A stretch of 64,000 nucleotides of DNA from Pseudomonas gingeri (GTDB lineage Bacteria > Pseudomonadota > Gammaproteobacteria > Pseudomonadales > Pseudomonadaceae). Position 1 is the first letter of the stretch, and every line of letters begins with the position of its first letter. Made by a program: the position numbers and the translations under genes. The stretch covers positions 458,702 to 522,701 of the forward strand of contig NZ_JACAOR010000007.1 of the NCBI RefSeq assembly GCF_013386115.1, written 5' to 3'. The notes beneath the pieces are model-generated. The model ran no database searches, was not told the DNA's origin, and was given only the letters and a program-made list of their open reading frames with translations. Positions 43,368-52,497 of this stretch are shown here, piece by piece.

Positions 43368-45146
43368 TCAGATATGACGGGCGATATGCAGGCTGGCACC
43401 GTGACGGTGCTGCATATCGGCCATGAGTTGCTTGAGCTGGTTATCCTTCTGCTCGATCGCCTTGGCGAAAGTCTCCAGCGACTCCTTGAGGTAGTCGCCC
43501 AGCGAATCGACCACCGCCATGCTCACGCGGACATCGGCCAGGTGCTCGGCCCCCTTTTTCTGGTGCAGGCCGCTCTGGACCTGGAACCCCGACTGCGTCG
43601 CGACCCCGGTCGTCGAGAGCACCGCCAGGAACATCTCCAGGCGGTTCTTCAACTGGCTCATGGCGATATCGTCGCTCTTGGAGGCCACCAGCTCGCTCAG
43701 TTGCTTCATCAGGCCGGCCAGGGTCTTGCCTATCGCGCCCGCCATCTGCTTGAGCAGCGACGGCAGTATCTTGGAGAAAACCTCACCGAGCTTTTCCATG
43801 ACCTTGTTCAGCACCGGGCCGAGCATCGGTCCTGCTGCCTGGACACCGACGACCGCCGCGGCGATGACCATCGCCACGGCAGCGATGGCACCGCTGACCG
43901 AACCGATGATTTTCGCGACGTCCTCGGAAACCTTCAGTACGTCCGTCAGGAACTGCGTGACCAGGTCACCCAGCAGCTTGACCAGTTTCTGGAACTCCTC
44001 CATCAGCGGCTTCATCGCGCTTTCCATGTACGAGGTTCCGGTCGCCTCCTTGACGATCATGTCCGTCATCGACGCCAGCACCCCGACGATGCCGACCGCC
44101 GCGGACACCAGTGCACCGGCGGCGGGCGCGGCGGCCCCCAGGGTCGCGACCGTGCCGACCACCGCCACCACCGCGCTGACGGCCATCACCAGCCAGCCGA
44201 AGATCTTGCCGACGCAGCCCATGGCCTTCTGGGCCGCCTCGGCCTTGCGGACCTCCTCCTGGTACTCTTCGGACTTGACCTTCATGAACTCCTGGCGCGC
44301 GACCTGCATCGAGCGGAACAACTCCTGGTCGGCCTCCATCTGCTTGTCGGCCGCCTCCCCCAGCAAGGTGATCAATTGCGCCATCGCCAACGCCAAGGCA
44401 CCCGCGGCGTTCAAATGTTCCTGGCCGAGCTGATCGGCCACCTTGCCATCGATTCCGGCGGCCTGGGCCTGCACCGCCAGGGCCTCGGCCCTGATCGCCA
44501 CGGACCTGGCCGTGGCCAGCAAGCCGGCATGTGCGTTCAACGCCGTGTCGAAGCCCTGTTGCAAGCCACCCAGGGCCGCCCTGGCGGCATCGCGCCGGGA
44601 CAAGGCATCGGCGTATCCGGGCGAAGACGGTTGCAGCGACGCCAGGTGCGACTCGGCGGCTTCGAGTTCGACCTGGGCCTGGTCGAGCCGGGCCTTCAGG
44701 CTTTCCAGCTGTTCCTGGCTGGTGTCCACCGCCCCCTGGGCCGCGGCCAGCTCACCGAGGGCCAGGGTGTAATCGGCGGACAACCGATCCAGGCCCTGCT
44801 GGGACGATTGCGCCATGCTGCGCAGCATCGACAGGCGGTTCTTCAGGCTCTCCAGGCTGGCATTGCCCAACAGCTCGATCAGCGAGGCGATCAGCCGTAC
44901 GAACTCACCCTCGGTGTTGGCCTGATCGCCATTGACCCGCGCGGGTGGCGGTTGCAACCGGGGCCGGCCATCGTTCCTGGCACCCTCGGCGGACTCGTAG
45001 CCCACTGACTCGATACCGGCCAGCACCTCATGACTGAGCCGCTGGAAATCGGCGCTCCTGACGGCTGTCCGGGCGGCCTCGGCATAGGGGCTGTCAGCGG
45101 CGGGAGCCATCACCCCGGCGCCCGGGACACTGTTGATCGTTGTCAT
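43368..45146 (-). CDS. sipB: T3SS major translocator (SipB/IpaB family)
   Basis: A 592-residue pore-forming translocator. A coiled-coil N-terminal part (about 90-200) is followed by EVRKAEAAQKAMGCVGKIFG and a hydrophobic region at about 310-365, then a second one near 410-445 (IIGSVSGAIAAVAMVIAAAV). The EVRKAE...MGC segment is highly typical of SipB/IpaB/BipB. Salmonella SipB is 593 residues. The ATG overlaps the stop of its chaperone gene sicA. Confidence 0.95.
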   Translation of the reverse strand: MTTINSVPGAGVMAPAADSPYAEAARTAVRSADFQRLSHEVLAGIESVGYESAEGARNDGRPRLQPPPARVNGDQANTEGEFVRLIASLIELLGNASLESLKNRLSMLRSMAQSSQQGLDRLSADYTLALGELAAAQGAVDTSQEQLESLKARLDQAQVELEAAESHLASLQPSSPGYADALSRRDAARAALGGLQQGFDTALNAHAGLLATARSVAIRAEALAVQAQAAGIDGKVADQLGQEHLNAAGALALAMAQLITLLGEAADKQMEADQELFRSMQVARQEFMKVKSEEYQEEVRKAEAAQKAMGCVGKIFGWLVMAVSAVVAVVGTVATLGAAAPAAGALVSAAVGIVGVLASMTDMIVKEATGTSYMESAMKPLMEEFQKLVKLLGDLVTQFLTDVLKVSEDVAKIIGSVSGAIAAVAMVIAAAVVGVQAAGPMLGPVLNKVMEKLGEVFSKILPSLLKQMAGAIGKTLAGLMKQLSELVASKSDDIAMSQLKNRLEMFLAVLSTTGVATQSGFQVQSGLHQKKGAEHLADVRVSMAVVDSLGDYLKESLETFAKAIEQKDNQLKQLMADMQHRHGASLHIARHI

Positions 45147-45634
45147 TGCTGATCCTCCGGACCTTGGCTATCGATATGGCGCAAGGCGTCCAGGTACACC
45201 TGGGCCTGCTTGCGCAAATCGTCATGGGTGGCACGTTCGAGCACATACTCGAAACACAGCCTGGCCTTGCCGCCCTGCCCCAGGGCGAGCTGGCATTGGC
45301 CGGTGTAGAACATCGGACGGTAATCGTCCTTGCCCTGGGCAAAGGCCACGGCATACAGCTCGATAGCCTTCTGGTAGTTTTTCCTGAGCTGGTGCACCGC
45401 AGCCAGGCCCATCCAGTACTGGCTGTTGTAAAAATCGTAGATGCACAGGAAGTGGAAAAATTTCTCGGCGTCATCCAGTCGCCCCTGTTCGTAGAACTGG
45501 TAGGCGTAGGCATACAGGCCGTCCATCTGCTCATCGCTGATCCCGCGCACGTCCTTGAGCGGCATGCCTTCGAGGACGGCTTGCACCGCCTCGAACGCTA
45601 TCTGTTCGTCCTCTTGCGTGTCTCTGCGACTCAT
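45143..45634 (-). CDS. sicA: Translocator chaperone (SicA/LcrH/IpgC family)
   Basis: A 163-residue class II T3SS chaperone made of tetratricopeptide repeats (LYAYAYQFYEQGRLDDAEKF, FYNSQYWMGLAAVHQLRKNY, PMFYTGQCQLALGQGGKARL). It should hold SipB and SipC before secretion. In Salmonella SicA also acts with InvF as coactivator of effector and translocator promoters, and both partners are present here. A 115-nt gap upstream could carry such a promoter. Confidence 0.93.
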   Translation of the reverse strand: MSRRDTQEDEQIAFEAVQAVLEGMPLKDVRGISDEQMDGLYAYAYQFYEQGRLDDAEKFFHFLCIYDFYNSQYWMGLAAVHQLRKNYQKAIELYAVAFAQGKDDYRPMFYTGQCQLALGQGGKARLCFEYVLERATHDDLRKQAQVYLDALRHIDSQGPEDQQ

Positions 45635-45748
45635 CGGCCACACTCCTGAAGATGGCGCCAGACGGGCTGACGCGTTGCATTGAGCCAAAATCCCCGACGG
45701 CCCACCGCAAAAATGCGCTCATGCAGGCCCCCGGCGAATCGGGCGGGT

Positions 45749-46783
45749 TCAGGCCTGCTCGACCTGTTCGAGCCAGATCAGCAGGCGCAGGACGTCCTCG
45801 ATCTCCTGCAGCTTGATGAAGCTGTAGCGCTGGTGCGTCTTGAAGATCCGCCGGGCCAGGCGGATATCGCTGACCACCGGCACCCCGACCTCACGGGCAT
45901 AGGCGCGTACCGCGAGGGCGCGCTGGTTGGTCTCGATCACGCTGACCAGGGGGATGAAGCTGATGTCCGGCCTGAAGTAGATGCCGATGGCGATATGGGT
46001 CGGGTTGGCGATGATCACCCGCGAGCCGCGGATATCGGAGCGGACCTGCTCGGACAGCAGTTCCATGTGCAGGTCGCGGCGCTTCTGCTTGATATGCGGA
46101 TCGCCGTCCTGCTCCTTGTGCTCGCGCTTGACCGAGTGCAGGTCCATCTTCAGGTCCTTGATGTACAGCCAGTACTCGCACAAGGCATCGAGCACGACAA
46201 TCAACAGGGCACAGGCCATGAAGGTCAGCAGCAGGGTCAGCAGCATCCGTCCCCAGGCCGGGAACAGGTCCAGGGGCTGGGCGAACAACTGCGCGAACAG
46301 CAACTGGCGCTCGGACTGCCAGACCATCCACAAGGCCACGGCAAAGCTGCCCAGGTAGAGCAACGCCTTCACGCTGTCCTTGACCGTGCGCAGGCTGAAC
46401 AGCTTCTTGAACCCGTTGATCGGGTTCAACGCCCCCAGGTTCAGCTTCAACGCCTCGGTGGCCAGCGCGAAACCGCTCTGCAACAACGCCGGCAGCGCGC
46501 TGCTCAACACGCAGACGAGGAACAGCGGCAGCACGCAGAGCAACCCCAGCTTCAGCAGGAGCGCGGAATACTGCTGGGTGTTGCCGTCGAAGCCGGCGGC
46601 GATGATCCGCCGATAGACCTCCATCACGTCCACCAGCGAGACGGTGAAGACGAGGAAGACGATCGCGCACAGGCTCATGCAACTGATGACAAGGTCCTTG
46701 GCCTTGAACGTCTGTCCCTTGCGTGCGGAGTCGCGCAGGCGCTTGGGGGTCGGGTCTTCGGTTTTCGAGGCACTGGAGGACAT
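45749..46783 (-). CDS. spaS: T3SS export switch protein SctU (SpaS)
   Basis: A 344-residue FlhB/SctU protein with four membrane helices and a cytoplasmic domain. N260-P261-T262-H263 is the autocleavage site that changes substrate specificity from needle/rod to translocators. The start (MSSSASKTEDPTPKRL) matches the family N-terminus and lies just after the spaR stop with a 1-nt gap. Salmonella SpaS is 356 residues. Confidence 0.95.
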   Translation of the reverse strand: MSSSASKTEDPTPKRLRDSARKGQTFKAKDLVISCMSLCAIVFLVFTVSLVDVMEVYRRIIAAGFDGNTQQYSALLLKLGLLCVLPLFLVCVLSSALPALLQSGFALATEALKLNLGALNPINGFKKLFSLRTVKDSVKALLYLGSFAVALWMVWQSERQLLFAQLFAQPLDLFPAWGRMLLTLLLTFMACALLIVVLDALCEYWLYIKDLKMDLHSVKREHKEQDGDPHIKQKRRDLHMELLSEQVRSDIRGSRVIIANPTHIAIGIYFRPDISFIPLVSVIETNQRALAVRAYAREVGVPVVSDIRLARRIFKTHQRYSFIKLQEIEDVLRLLIWLEQVEQA

Positions 46784-46784
46784 C

Positions 46785-47558
46785 TCAGGGCGCCCCCGCG
46801 GGCTGCATATGGACGGCCAGATCCGCCAGCCCCATGCGCAGGACTTCATCCGGAAGATGGACGCCGAAGTACAGCATCAGCACCACCAGGGCCACCAGGC
46901 TCTTGACCGTCAGCGAGACGGAGAACGCATTCATCTGCGGTGCGTATCGCGACAGCAGCCCCAGCAGGGCTTCGCTGATCAACAGGGCGGCCACCACCGG
47001 CGCGCTGATCACCAGGATCTTGCCGACCAGGCCGTCCAGCAGCGGGAACAAGGTCGCCAGGCCGATCTCGCAGGTGGGTGTCGGCGGGCACAGCTGGTAG
47101 CTGCGGGCCACGGTTTCGACCATCAGCAGCATGCCCCCGCCTTCGAGATACACCGCCGCGGCAAACAACTGGAGGAAGTTCGCCAGCTCCGAGGTATCCA
47201 CGCCGTTGGCCGGGTCGACCGTGTTGCTGAGCATCGCCCCGCGCTGGTTGTCGATCAGGTTGCCCATGCCGTGCAGGACCCAGAACGGCCAGCACAACAG
47301 GCTGCCCAGCAGCACGCCGATCCCCGCCTCGCGCAACAACAGGCCGAAGAACGCCAGGCTGTCCAGCGCCGGCAACGGCAAGCCCACGCCGGGCCAGAAA
47401 CCCAGCGCGACCAGGATGATCACCGCCTGGCGTGGCGCCCCCGTCAACACGCCACCGTTGAGAAATGGCAGCATGAAAAAAATCGGCGCCAGCCGGGCGA
47501 ACGCCAGGATCGCCGCCGCCAGCCAGCTGTGCAGTTCGAAAAACAGCGCTATCGACAT
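46785..47558 (-). CDS. spaR: T3SS export apparatus protein SctT (SpaR)
   Basis: A 257-residue FliR/SctT inner-membrane protein with about six membrane helices, part of the export gate. Typical segments: AAILAFARLAPIFFMLPFL near the N-terminus and IGVLLGSLLCWPFWVLHGMG. Salmonella SpaR is 263 residues. It begins 7 nt after the spaQ stop. Confidence 0.94.
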   Translation of the reverse strand: MSIALFFELHSWLAAAILAFARLAPIFFMLPFLNGGVLTGAPRQAVIILVALGFWPGVGLPLPALDSLAFFGLLLREAGIGVLLGSLLCWPFWVLHGMGNLIDNQRGAMLSNTVDPANGVDTSELANFLQLFAAAVYLEGGGMLLMVETVARSYQLCPPTPTCEIGLATLFPLLDGLVGKILVISAPVVAALLISEALLGLLSRYAPQMNAFSVSLTVKSLVALVVLMLYFGVHLPDEVLRMGLADLAVHMQPAGAP

Positions 47559-47565
47559 CCGCCGC

Positions 47566-47820
47566 TCAATCCAGCGCCAGGCGCATGACTTCCCGGCTGA
47601 AATCGAGCAGCGTCTCGCCGTACCAGCCCGACAGCAGGAACAGGCAGACGGACACCGCCAGCAGTTTGAAGCCGAACGGCAGGGTCTGCTCCTGCAACTG
47701 GGTGACCGTCTGGATCAGGCCGACCAGCAGGCCGACCACGGTCGCGACGATGATTGGCCAGGCCACCATCAGCAGGATCAGGTACAGGGTCTTGTTGCCG
47801 GCATACACCAGGTCATTCAT
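47566..47820 (-). CDS. spaQ: T3SS export apparatus protein SctS (SpaQ)
   Basis: An 84-residue FliQ/SctS protein with two membrane helices: LYLILLMVAWPIIVATVVGLLVG in two parts and LPFGFKLLAVSVCLFLLSGW. LIQTVTQLQEQTLPFGFK is the hallmark. Length and position are standard; spaQ of Salmonella has 86 residues. Confidence 0.95.
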   Translation of the reverse strand: MNDLVYAGNKTLYLILLMVAWPIIVATVVGLLVGLIQTVTQLQEQTLPFGFKLLAVSVCLFLLSGWYGETLLDFSREVMRLALD

Positions 47821-47830
47821 GCCATGGGCC

Positions 47831-48490
47831 TCATTCCAGCAGCGTCAGGTATTGCCTGACCAGCCCGGTGGACAGCAGCGCCCAGCCGTCCAGGGCGACG
47901 AACAGCACCAGCTTGATCGGCACGGAAATGATCACCGGGCTCATCATCATCATGCCCAGGGCCAGCAGGATGCTGGAGATCACCAGGTCGACGATGACAA
48001 AGGGCAGGTAGAGGTAGAAGCCGATCTTGAAGGCGCTCTTGATTTCGCTCAGCGCGTAGGCCGGCAGCAGCGCGAACAAGGACGGCTCGACGTCCTCCCG
48101 GGACGACGGCGGCGCTTCATCCGGCTCGACCTGCTGGGCCCGCTCGAAGAAGAACGCCAGCTCGGGATCGGTGTAGCGGCGCAGGTAATCCTTGTAACTG
48201 CCCAGGCCGTTTTCGCCGAACTCGACGACCGCCTCGACGCTGTCGAAACGCACCTGGTTGTCCTTGTAGTAGCCGTAGCCCTGCTTCACCACCGGGGTCA
48301 TGACAAACAGCGCCAGCAGCAGGGCGATCGCATTGAGGCTCATGTTCGACGGTACCTGCTGCAGGCCCAGGGCATTGCGCACGATCACGAAGACGATGGA
48401 GAACTTGATGTAGCAGGTGCCCGCCGCGACCAGGAACGGCAGCAACGAGGCGAATGCCAGCAAGGCGATCAGCGAGACGTCATTGTTCAT
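47831..48490 (-). CDS. spaP: T3SS export apparatus protein SctR (SpaP)
   Basis: A 219-residue FliP/SctR core export protein. Its first residues, MNNDVSLIALLAFASLLPF, and FSIVFVIVRNALGLQQVPSN, are characteristic. Four membrane helices with a soluble loop in the middle. The start overlaps the spaO stop by 11 nt. Salmonella SpaP has 224 residues. Confidence 0.95.
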   Translation of the reverse strand: MNNDVSLIALLAFASLLPFLVAAGTCYIKFSIVFVIVRNALGLQQVPSNMSLNAIALLLALFVMTPVVKQGYGYYKDNQVRFDSVEAVVEFGENGLGSYKDYLRRYTDPELAFFFERAQQVEPDEAPPSSREDVEPSLFALLPAYALSEIKSAFKIGFYLYLPFVIVDLVISSILLALGMMMMSPVIISVPIKLVLFVALDGWALLSTGLVRQYLTLLE

Positions 48491-49448
48491 CCAGAGCCTC
48501 TCGACCGACCTGGCGCAATTCCACGCCCAGTTCCTCGCCCAGGTGCACCAGTTCGCCCCGCGCAACCGCCCGACCGTTGGCCCGCACTTCGATATCGCCC
48601 AGCACCGCCGGATCGAGCACCAGGACCTGCCCCTCGAGCAACGCTGCCAGCTCGGCCAGGCTGACGGCTTGCTCGGCCAGGACGAATTCCAGGCGTACGG
48701 GCAGCCGGCCGAGCGACGGCGTGTGTTCGGCGTTCTGTTCTGCCGACGTATCGGGTTCAGCGGGTGACAAGCTCATATGCAGGCCTTCTTCGGTAAAGGT
48801 GAACTCGCCGACCGGCTGGCCCACGAGATGCCACAGCCGCGCAGGCCGGCTGATACGCAGGACATCGCCCGCGGCGAGGGTGGACAAGGCCGCGCCGGCC
48901 AGTTCGCTGCTGCCGAGGGTCGCCCGCACAGGGTGCGGCACCCTCGCCAACCAGGAACCCGACACGCATGGGCCGGGCAGCCAAGGTTCCGCTGCTGGCG
49001 GTGCCACGGGCAGACGGACCACCCACAGCGAGCCCCGCGCCGTGGCGATTCGGGGCAACAGGCGATGCTCCAGGGTTGCCAGGGTGACGGGCTCGACCAT
49101 CGACAGGCGCTCGTAGCGCAGCTCGTCCAACGTGATATCCAGCGGCCGTGGCACGGCCTGGAACAACTCGGCGAGCAGCTCGATGGAACACGGGGCCTTC
49201 AGCAGCGAACGCAGTTGCGGGAGGATGCCGTCGAGCCATTCGCGGGCATCGACCAGCCCCTGCCAGCCAGGGCCCTGGCCTTCGGCGCAAAATCCCAGGT
49301 AATCGCCGGGGACAACCAGCGGGCTGAGTTCGGCCTGGTGTCCGCCGCGCCGCCAACGTTCGATCGCACACTGCCGTGCGTGAAGCAGCGGCTCGATCCG
49401 GCGCAGCCCCAGGGAGTGTCCCGTCGCGCGGGCCGCTGCGCGGCTCAA
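48480..49448 (-). CDS. spaO: T3SS sorting platform protein SctQ (SpaO)
   Basis: A 322-residue SctQ protein. The last 80 residues form the SpoA/FliN-type domain (LGRLPVRLEFVLAEQAVSLA, then GELVHLGEELGVELRQV). The N-terminal portion is variable. SctQ builds the pods of the cytoplasmic sorting platform with OrgA and OrgB. An internal start producing the C-terminal fragment, as known for Salmonella SpaO, would lie near MSLSPAEPD (about residue 225). The ATG overlaps the invJ stop. Confidence 0.88.
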   Translation of the reverse strand: MSRAAARATGHSLGLRRIEPLLHARQCAIERWRRGGHQAELSPLVVPGDYLGFCAEGQGPGWQGLVDAREWLDGILPQLRSLLKAPCSIELLAELFQAVPRPLDITLDELRYERLSMVEPVTLATLEHRLLPRIATARGSLWVVRLPVAPPAAEPWLPGPCVSGSWLARVPHPVRATLGSSELAGAALSTLAAGDVLRISRPARLWHLVGQPVGEFTFTEEGLHMSLSPAEPDTSAEQNAEHTPSLGRLPVRLEFVLAEQAVSLAELAALLEGQVLVLDPAVLGDIEVRANGRAVARGELVHLGEELGVELRQVGREALDEQ

Positions 49449-50356
49449 GATCCTCGGCCGCCATCATCCGGTGCCGGCGATAGCGGCCCGTCGTCCAGCC
49501 ACCAGTGCGGCTGCCGGTTCCTGTCGAAATTGACCTGCAACTGTTCGAACACCTGCCGGTCGCTCGCACGGATCAGCAGGCCGGTCGAGCCAGCGCCTTC
49601 ACGGGTGATCAGCACCTCGCCCCGGGCCCGCTCATTGCTGAAAGGCACCTGCAGGAAATGCTGTCCGGTGCCATCGTCCTCCTGCTCGGCTGGCTCCGGT
49701 GGCGCACCGTCATGCCGCTCAGGTGTCGCGTCCCGTTCGCCGCTCGTCCCTTCGGCCAGGACCTGTCCGGCCAAGGCCTGGGGTTCCGACCTGACCAGCA
49801 GGCTGCCGGGCAGCAGTTCGGAAGGACTTCCAGGCTCGGTTTCCGGAGCTGGCGCCCCTGTCTCCGGGGGCATGGACGAAGCATTTCCCCCGGGAACTGT
49901 CAGTATCACCTCACCGTCGGCAGGCAGCGCCTGTGTCCTGGCGTCCAGGCCATCGCCAGGTTGTCCATCGACTCCAGCCGTTCCCCGCGCCCAGCCGACC
50001 CGCTCTTCTGCGGCCGCGACTGTGGATATCCGCGCCCCCTCGACATCGCCCTGGTTCAGCGGCCCCTCTGCCGGCGCCAGACCCGGCCCCGCCCTGTCCC
50101 CGAGCGGTTCCTGCGGCCTGTCGACCGAGCCGGCGCCGACCTCTGCCCTGCGCGAACCACCCGGACTCACGGTAGCCCTGCCGGGACCACTCCCCGGCAA
50201 TTGCACTTGCTGCAACACTGCGAACAATGTCGCGGCCCCTGCGAGAATCACTTCCTCCTCAAGCCCCTCAAGACCCTGCCCGATGCCGTCCGGCACTTCA
50301 TCCGGAAAGTCCGGCACAGGCTCAACGGTCGGCGATACCCGGGAAATGCCGTTCAT
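49445..50356 (-). CDS. invJ: T3SS needle-length regulator SctP (InvJ/SpaN)
   Basis: A 303-residue Pro/Gly/Glu-rich, low-complexity protein with a conserved-looking C-terminal portion (RGEVLITREGAGSTGLLIRA, then QLQVNFDRNRQP). That fits the secreted needle-length ruler family (InvJ, 336 aa). These proteins diverge quickly, so the call rests on location between invI and spaO, size and C-terminal secondary structure. Overlaps invI by 4 nt. Confidence 0.75.
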   Translation of the reverse strand: MNGISRVSPTVEPVPDFPDEVPDGIGQGLEGLEEEVILAGAATLFAVLQQVQLPGSGPGRATVSPGGSRRAEVGAGSVDRPQEPLGDRAGPGLAPAEGPLNQGDVEGARISTVAAAEERVGWARGTAGVDGQPGDGLDARTQALPADGEVILTVPGGNASSMPPETGAPAPETEPGSPSELLPGSLLVRSEPQALAGQVLAEGTSGERDATPERHDGAPPEPAEQEDDGTGQHFLQVPFSNERARGEVLITREGAGSTGLLIRASDRQVFEQLQVNFDRNRQPHWWLDDGPLSPAPDDGGRGS

Positions 50357-50808
50357 CCTTTCATTCCAATCAGATCCTCGATTTCACCCTCGTCGCGACG
50401 CAGATGCCCAAGCCGATGCTCCCGCCGCAGACGCTGGCGCAAGCCGACGTACTTGGCATGCTTGCGGCGCAACAGCAGCAGTTGCTGCTGCTCTCTGTGT
50501 ACCGCCTGGTCCAGCTCTGTCCGTTGCTCATGCAGGGGGCCGCGTTCGAGCGCCAACAGCAGGATCTGCCGGCGAATCACCGCCTGGCGCCGCAGCGTCT
50601 CGAGCAACTGCCAGTGATCGAGCACAAGGTTCTCGGCGCGATGACTGGCGAGCAACGTCCGCAACGAATCCTCATGCTCATCCAGTGCGCCCAGCTCCCG
50701 CTGCAACAGCGCCAGGCGTTGCCGGGCCGCCTGCAGTTCGCGCTCGCCCTGGTGCTGGCGCCAGGCACTCAAGTCCAGCAGGCGCTCGATATCAGCCAAT
50801 GAGCTCAT
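50353..50808 (-). CDS. invI: T3SS central stalk protein SctO (InvI/SpaM)
   Basis: A 151-residue highly charged, almost entirely helical protein (coiled-coil, many Arg/Glu/Gln), as expected for the SctO stalk that works with the ATPase like a rotor. Salmonella InvI is 147 residues. The start MSSLADIERLLD overlaps the end of invC by 17 nt. Sequence conservation in this family is low; the call relies on coiled-coil character and position. Confidence 0.8.
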   Translation of the reverse strand: MSSLADIERLLDLSAWRQHQGERELQAARQRLALLQRELGALDEHEDSLRTLLASHRAENLVLDHWQLLETLRRQAVIRRQILLLALERGPLHEQRTELDQAVHREQQQLLLLRRKHAKYVGLRQRLRREHRLGHLRRDEGEIEDLIGMKG

Positions 50809-52081
50809 GCAGGCTCCGCAAGGTTTCATCCGGTCGGCTCGGCTCGGTGGCATCCTGGCGCAGCCAGTGGTTCAGGCCGTCCCGGCAGGCCATGGCGCGA
50901 TCATTGGTCGGATCGACACCCGGCGTGTACTCGCCGAGATCGAGGAACACCTGCAACGCCTCCAGCCGCGCCAGCACCTCGCGGGTTCTGGTCGCCAACT
51001 GCCGGGCCCGCGCATCGGTCACTTGGTGCGCCACCCGACTGGCGCTGCGCAACACGTCGATGGCTGGGAAATGCCCCTTGGCGGCCAGGTTGCGGCTCAG
51101 GTAGATATGCCCGTCGAGAATCGAACGAATCTCCTCGGCGATGGGGTCCGGTTCGTCATCGCTCTCGAGCAATACGGTGTAGCAGGCGGTGATACTGCCC
51201 AGCGCCGTGATACCGGGGCGCTCCAGCAGGCGCGGCAGCGCATCGAACACCGAGGCCGGATAACCCCTGCGCGCCGGCACCTCGCCGGCGGCCAGGGCCA
51301 GGTCGCGACGGGCGCGGGCGTAACGGGTCAGCGAGTCGAGCAGCAGCACCACGCACTGGCCCTGGTCGCGAAAATATTCGGCGATGGCCGTCGCTTGCAG
51401 CGCCGCGTTGCAGCGATCCACCGACGACACATCGGAGGTGGCATAGACCACCACGCAACTCGCACGCTTATGCGACTGGCGCAAATGATCGATGAACTCG
51501 GTCACCTCGCGCCCGCGCTCGCCGATCAGGCCGATGACAAAGACGTCGGCATCGGTATGGTTGATCAGCATGTTGAGCAGCGAGGTCTTGCCCGACCCGG
51601 CGCTGGCGAAGATGCCCAGGCGCTGGCCGATGCCGACGGTCAACAGGCCGTCTATGGCACGGATACCGGTCATCAGCGGCTCGGCCACCGGACGTCGTTG
51701 CTGATAGGACGGCGGGTCGGCATCCACCGGATAATCGCGGCCGTTGAACGCCGGTGCCGGCGCCAGGCGCTCGACGATCGTGCCGCGCGGGTCGACCACA
51801 CTGCCGAGCATCTCGGCACTGCAATACAGGCGCAGCGACGAGCCGGTCGGCACGATCATCGACTCGCGCGACAGGCCGCGGGCTTCCCCCAGGAGACTGA
51901 GCACCACCGCATCGGGCTTGAAACCGATCACCTGGGCCCTGGCCAGCAGCTCGACCGATGTCCAGTGCCGGCGGATCTCGCAGACCTCGCCAATCGACAC
52001 CCCCTCCAGCGCCGCCTCGATCAGCGGCCCGCTCAAGCGCCGCGGATGGGCACCGCGCCGTTCGAGGCGCAGAGCACTCAT
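50792..52081 (-). CDS. invC: T3SS ATPase SctN (InvC)
   Basis: A 429-residue F1-type hexameric ATPase that unfolds and releases substrates from chaperones at the base of the apparatus. Walker A lysine is K165 (ASAGSGKTS). The catalytic-glutamate region is GLIGERGREVTEF, Walker B is CVVLLLDSLTRYARARRDLA, and GEVPARRGYPASVFDALPRL is the signature of the family. Salmonella InvC is 431 residues. It overlaps invB by 4 nt. Confidence 0.96.
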   Translation of the reverse strand: MSALRLERRGAHPRRLSGPLIEAALEGVSIGEVCEIRRHWTSVELLARAQVIGFKPDAVVLSLLGEARGLSRESMIVPTGSSLRLYCSAEMLGSVVDPRGTIVERLAPAPAFNGRDYPVDADPPSYQQRRPVAEPLMTGIRAIDGLLTVGIGQRLGIFASAGSGKTSLLNMLINHTDADVFVIGLIGERGREVTEFIDHLRQSHKRASCVVVYATSDVSSVDRCNAALQATAIAEYFRDQGQCVVLLLDSLTRYARARRDLALAAGEVPARRGYPASVFDALPRLLERPGITALGSITACYTVLLESDDEPDPIAEEIRSILDGHIYLSRNLAAKGHFPAIDVLRSASRVAHQVTDARARQLATRTREVLARLEALQVFLDLGEYTPGVDPTNDRAMACRDGLNHWLRQDATEPSRPDETLRSLHELIG

Positions 52082-52485
52082 TGGCGAATGAGGCCGCAGA
52101 GTTCCTCGATGGCCTCCATGAAGCCATCGAGCGCCTCGGCAAAGGCCCGGTCACTGTCCAGCGCCTGCTCGGCGAGCATCAACCGCACTTCCAGCTGCCC
52201 TTCGTTCTCGAACAACTGCAATTGGCCGGTGCGGGCGTGGGCATTGCCCTTGAGCAGGAACTGCATCAGGTTCTCGGCGCAGTAGGCGAACGTCGCGGGC
52301 GTCACCTGCGCGACCACACTCCATAGCCAGACATCTTCACCGATGACGTTGAGGCTGATGTTCGGCTGCTCGATCATCTCCATTTCGATCGTACTATGGC
52401 TGTCGAACTGCCCCAGTTGCGCCTCGCTGCAGCCGCTGTAGCGCAGTGCACCGCGCAAGCGTTCGGCAATGTCCATATCCCGCAT
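52078..52485 (-). CDS. invB: Class IB T3SS effector chaperone (InvB/Spa15 family)
   Basis: A 135-residue acidic chaperone of the InvB/Spa15 family located between invA and invC, as in SPI-1. In Salmonella InvB serves several effectors (SipA, SopA, SopE). Its presence here, although no effector gene is recognised in the locus, suggests effectors encoded elsewhere in the genome. It ends overlapping the invC start. Confidence 0.85.
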   Translation of the reverse strand: MRDMDIAERLRGALRYSGCSEAQLGQFDSHSTIEMEMIEQPNISLNVIGEDVWLWSVVAQVTPATFAYCAENLMQFLLKGNAHARTGQLQLFENEGQLEVRLMLAEQALDSDRAFAEALDGFMEAIEELCGLIRQ

Positions 52486-52497
52486 GGGTATTTCTCC

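Noticed and set aside
41156..45008. Long plus-strand frames opposite the translocator genes
   Set aside because: Composition typical of antisense shadows; sipB, sipC and sipD on the minus strand explain the region.
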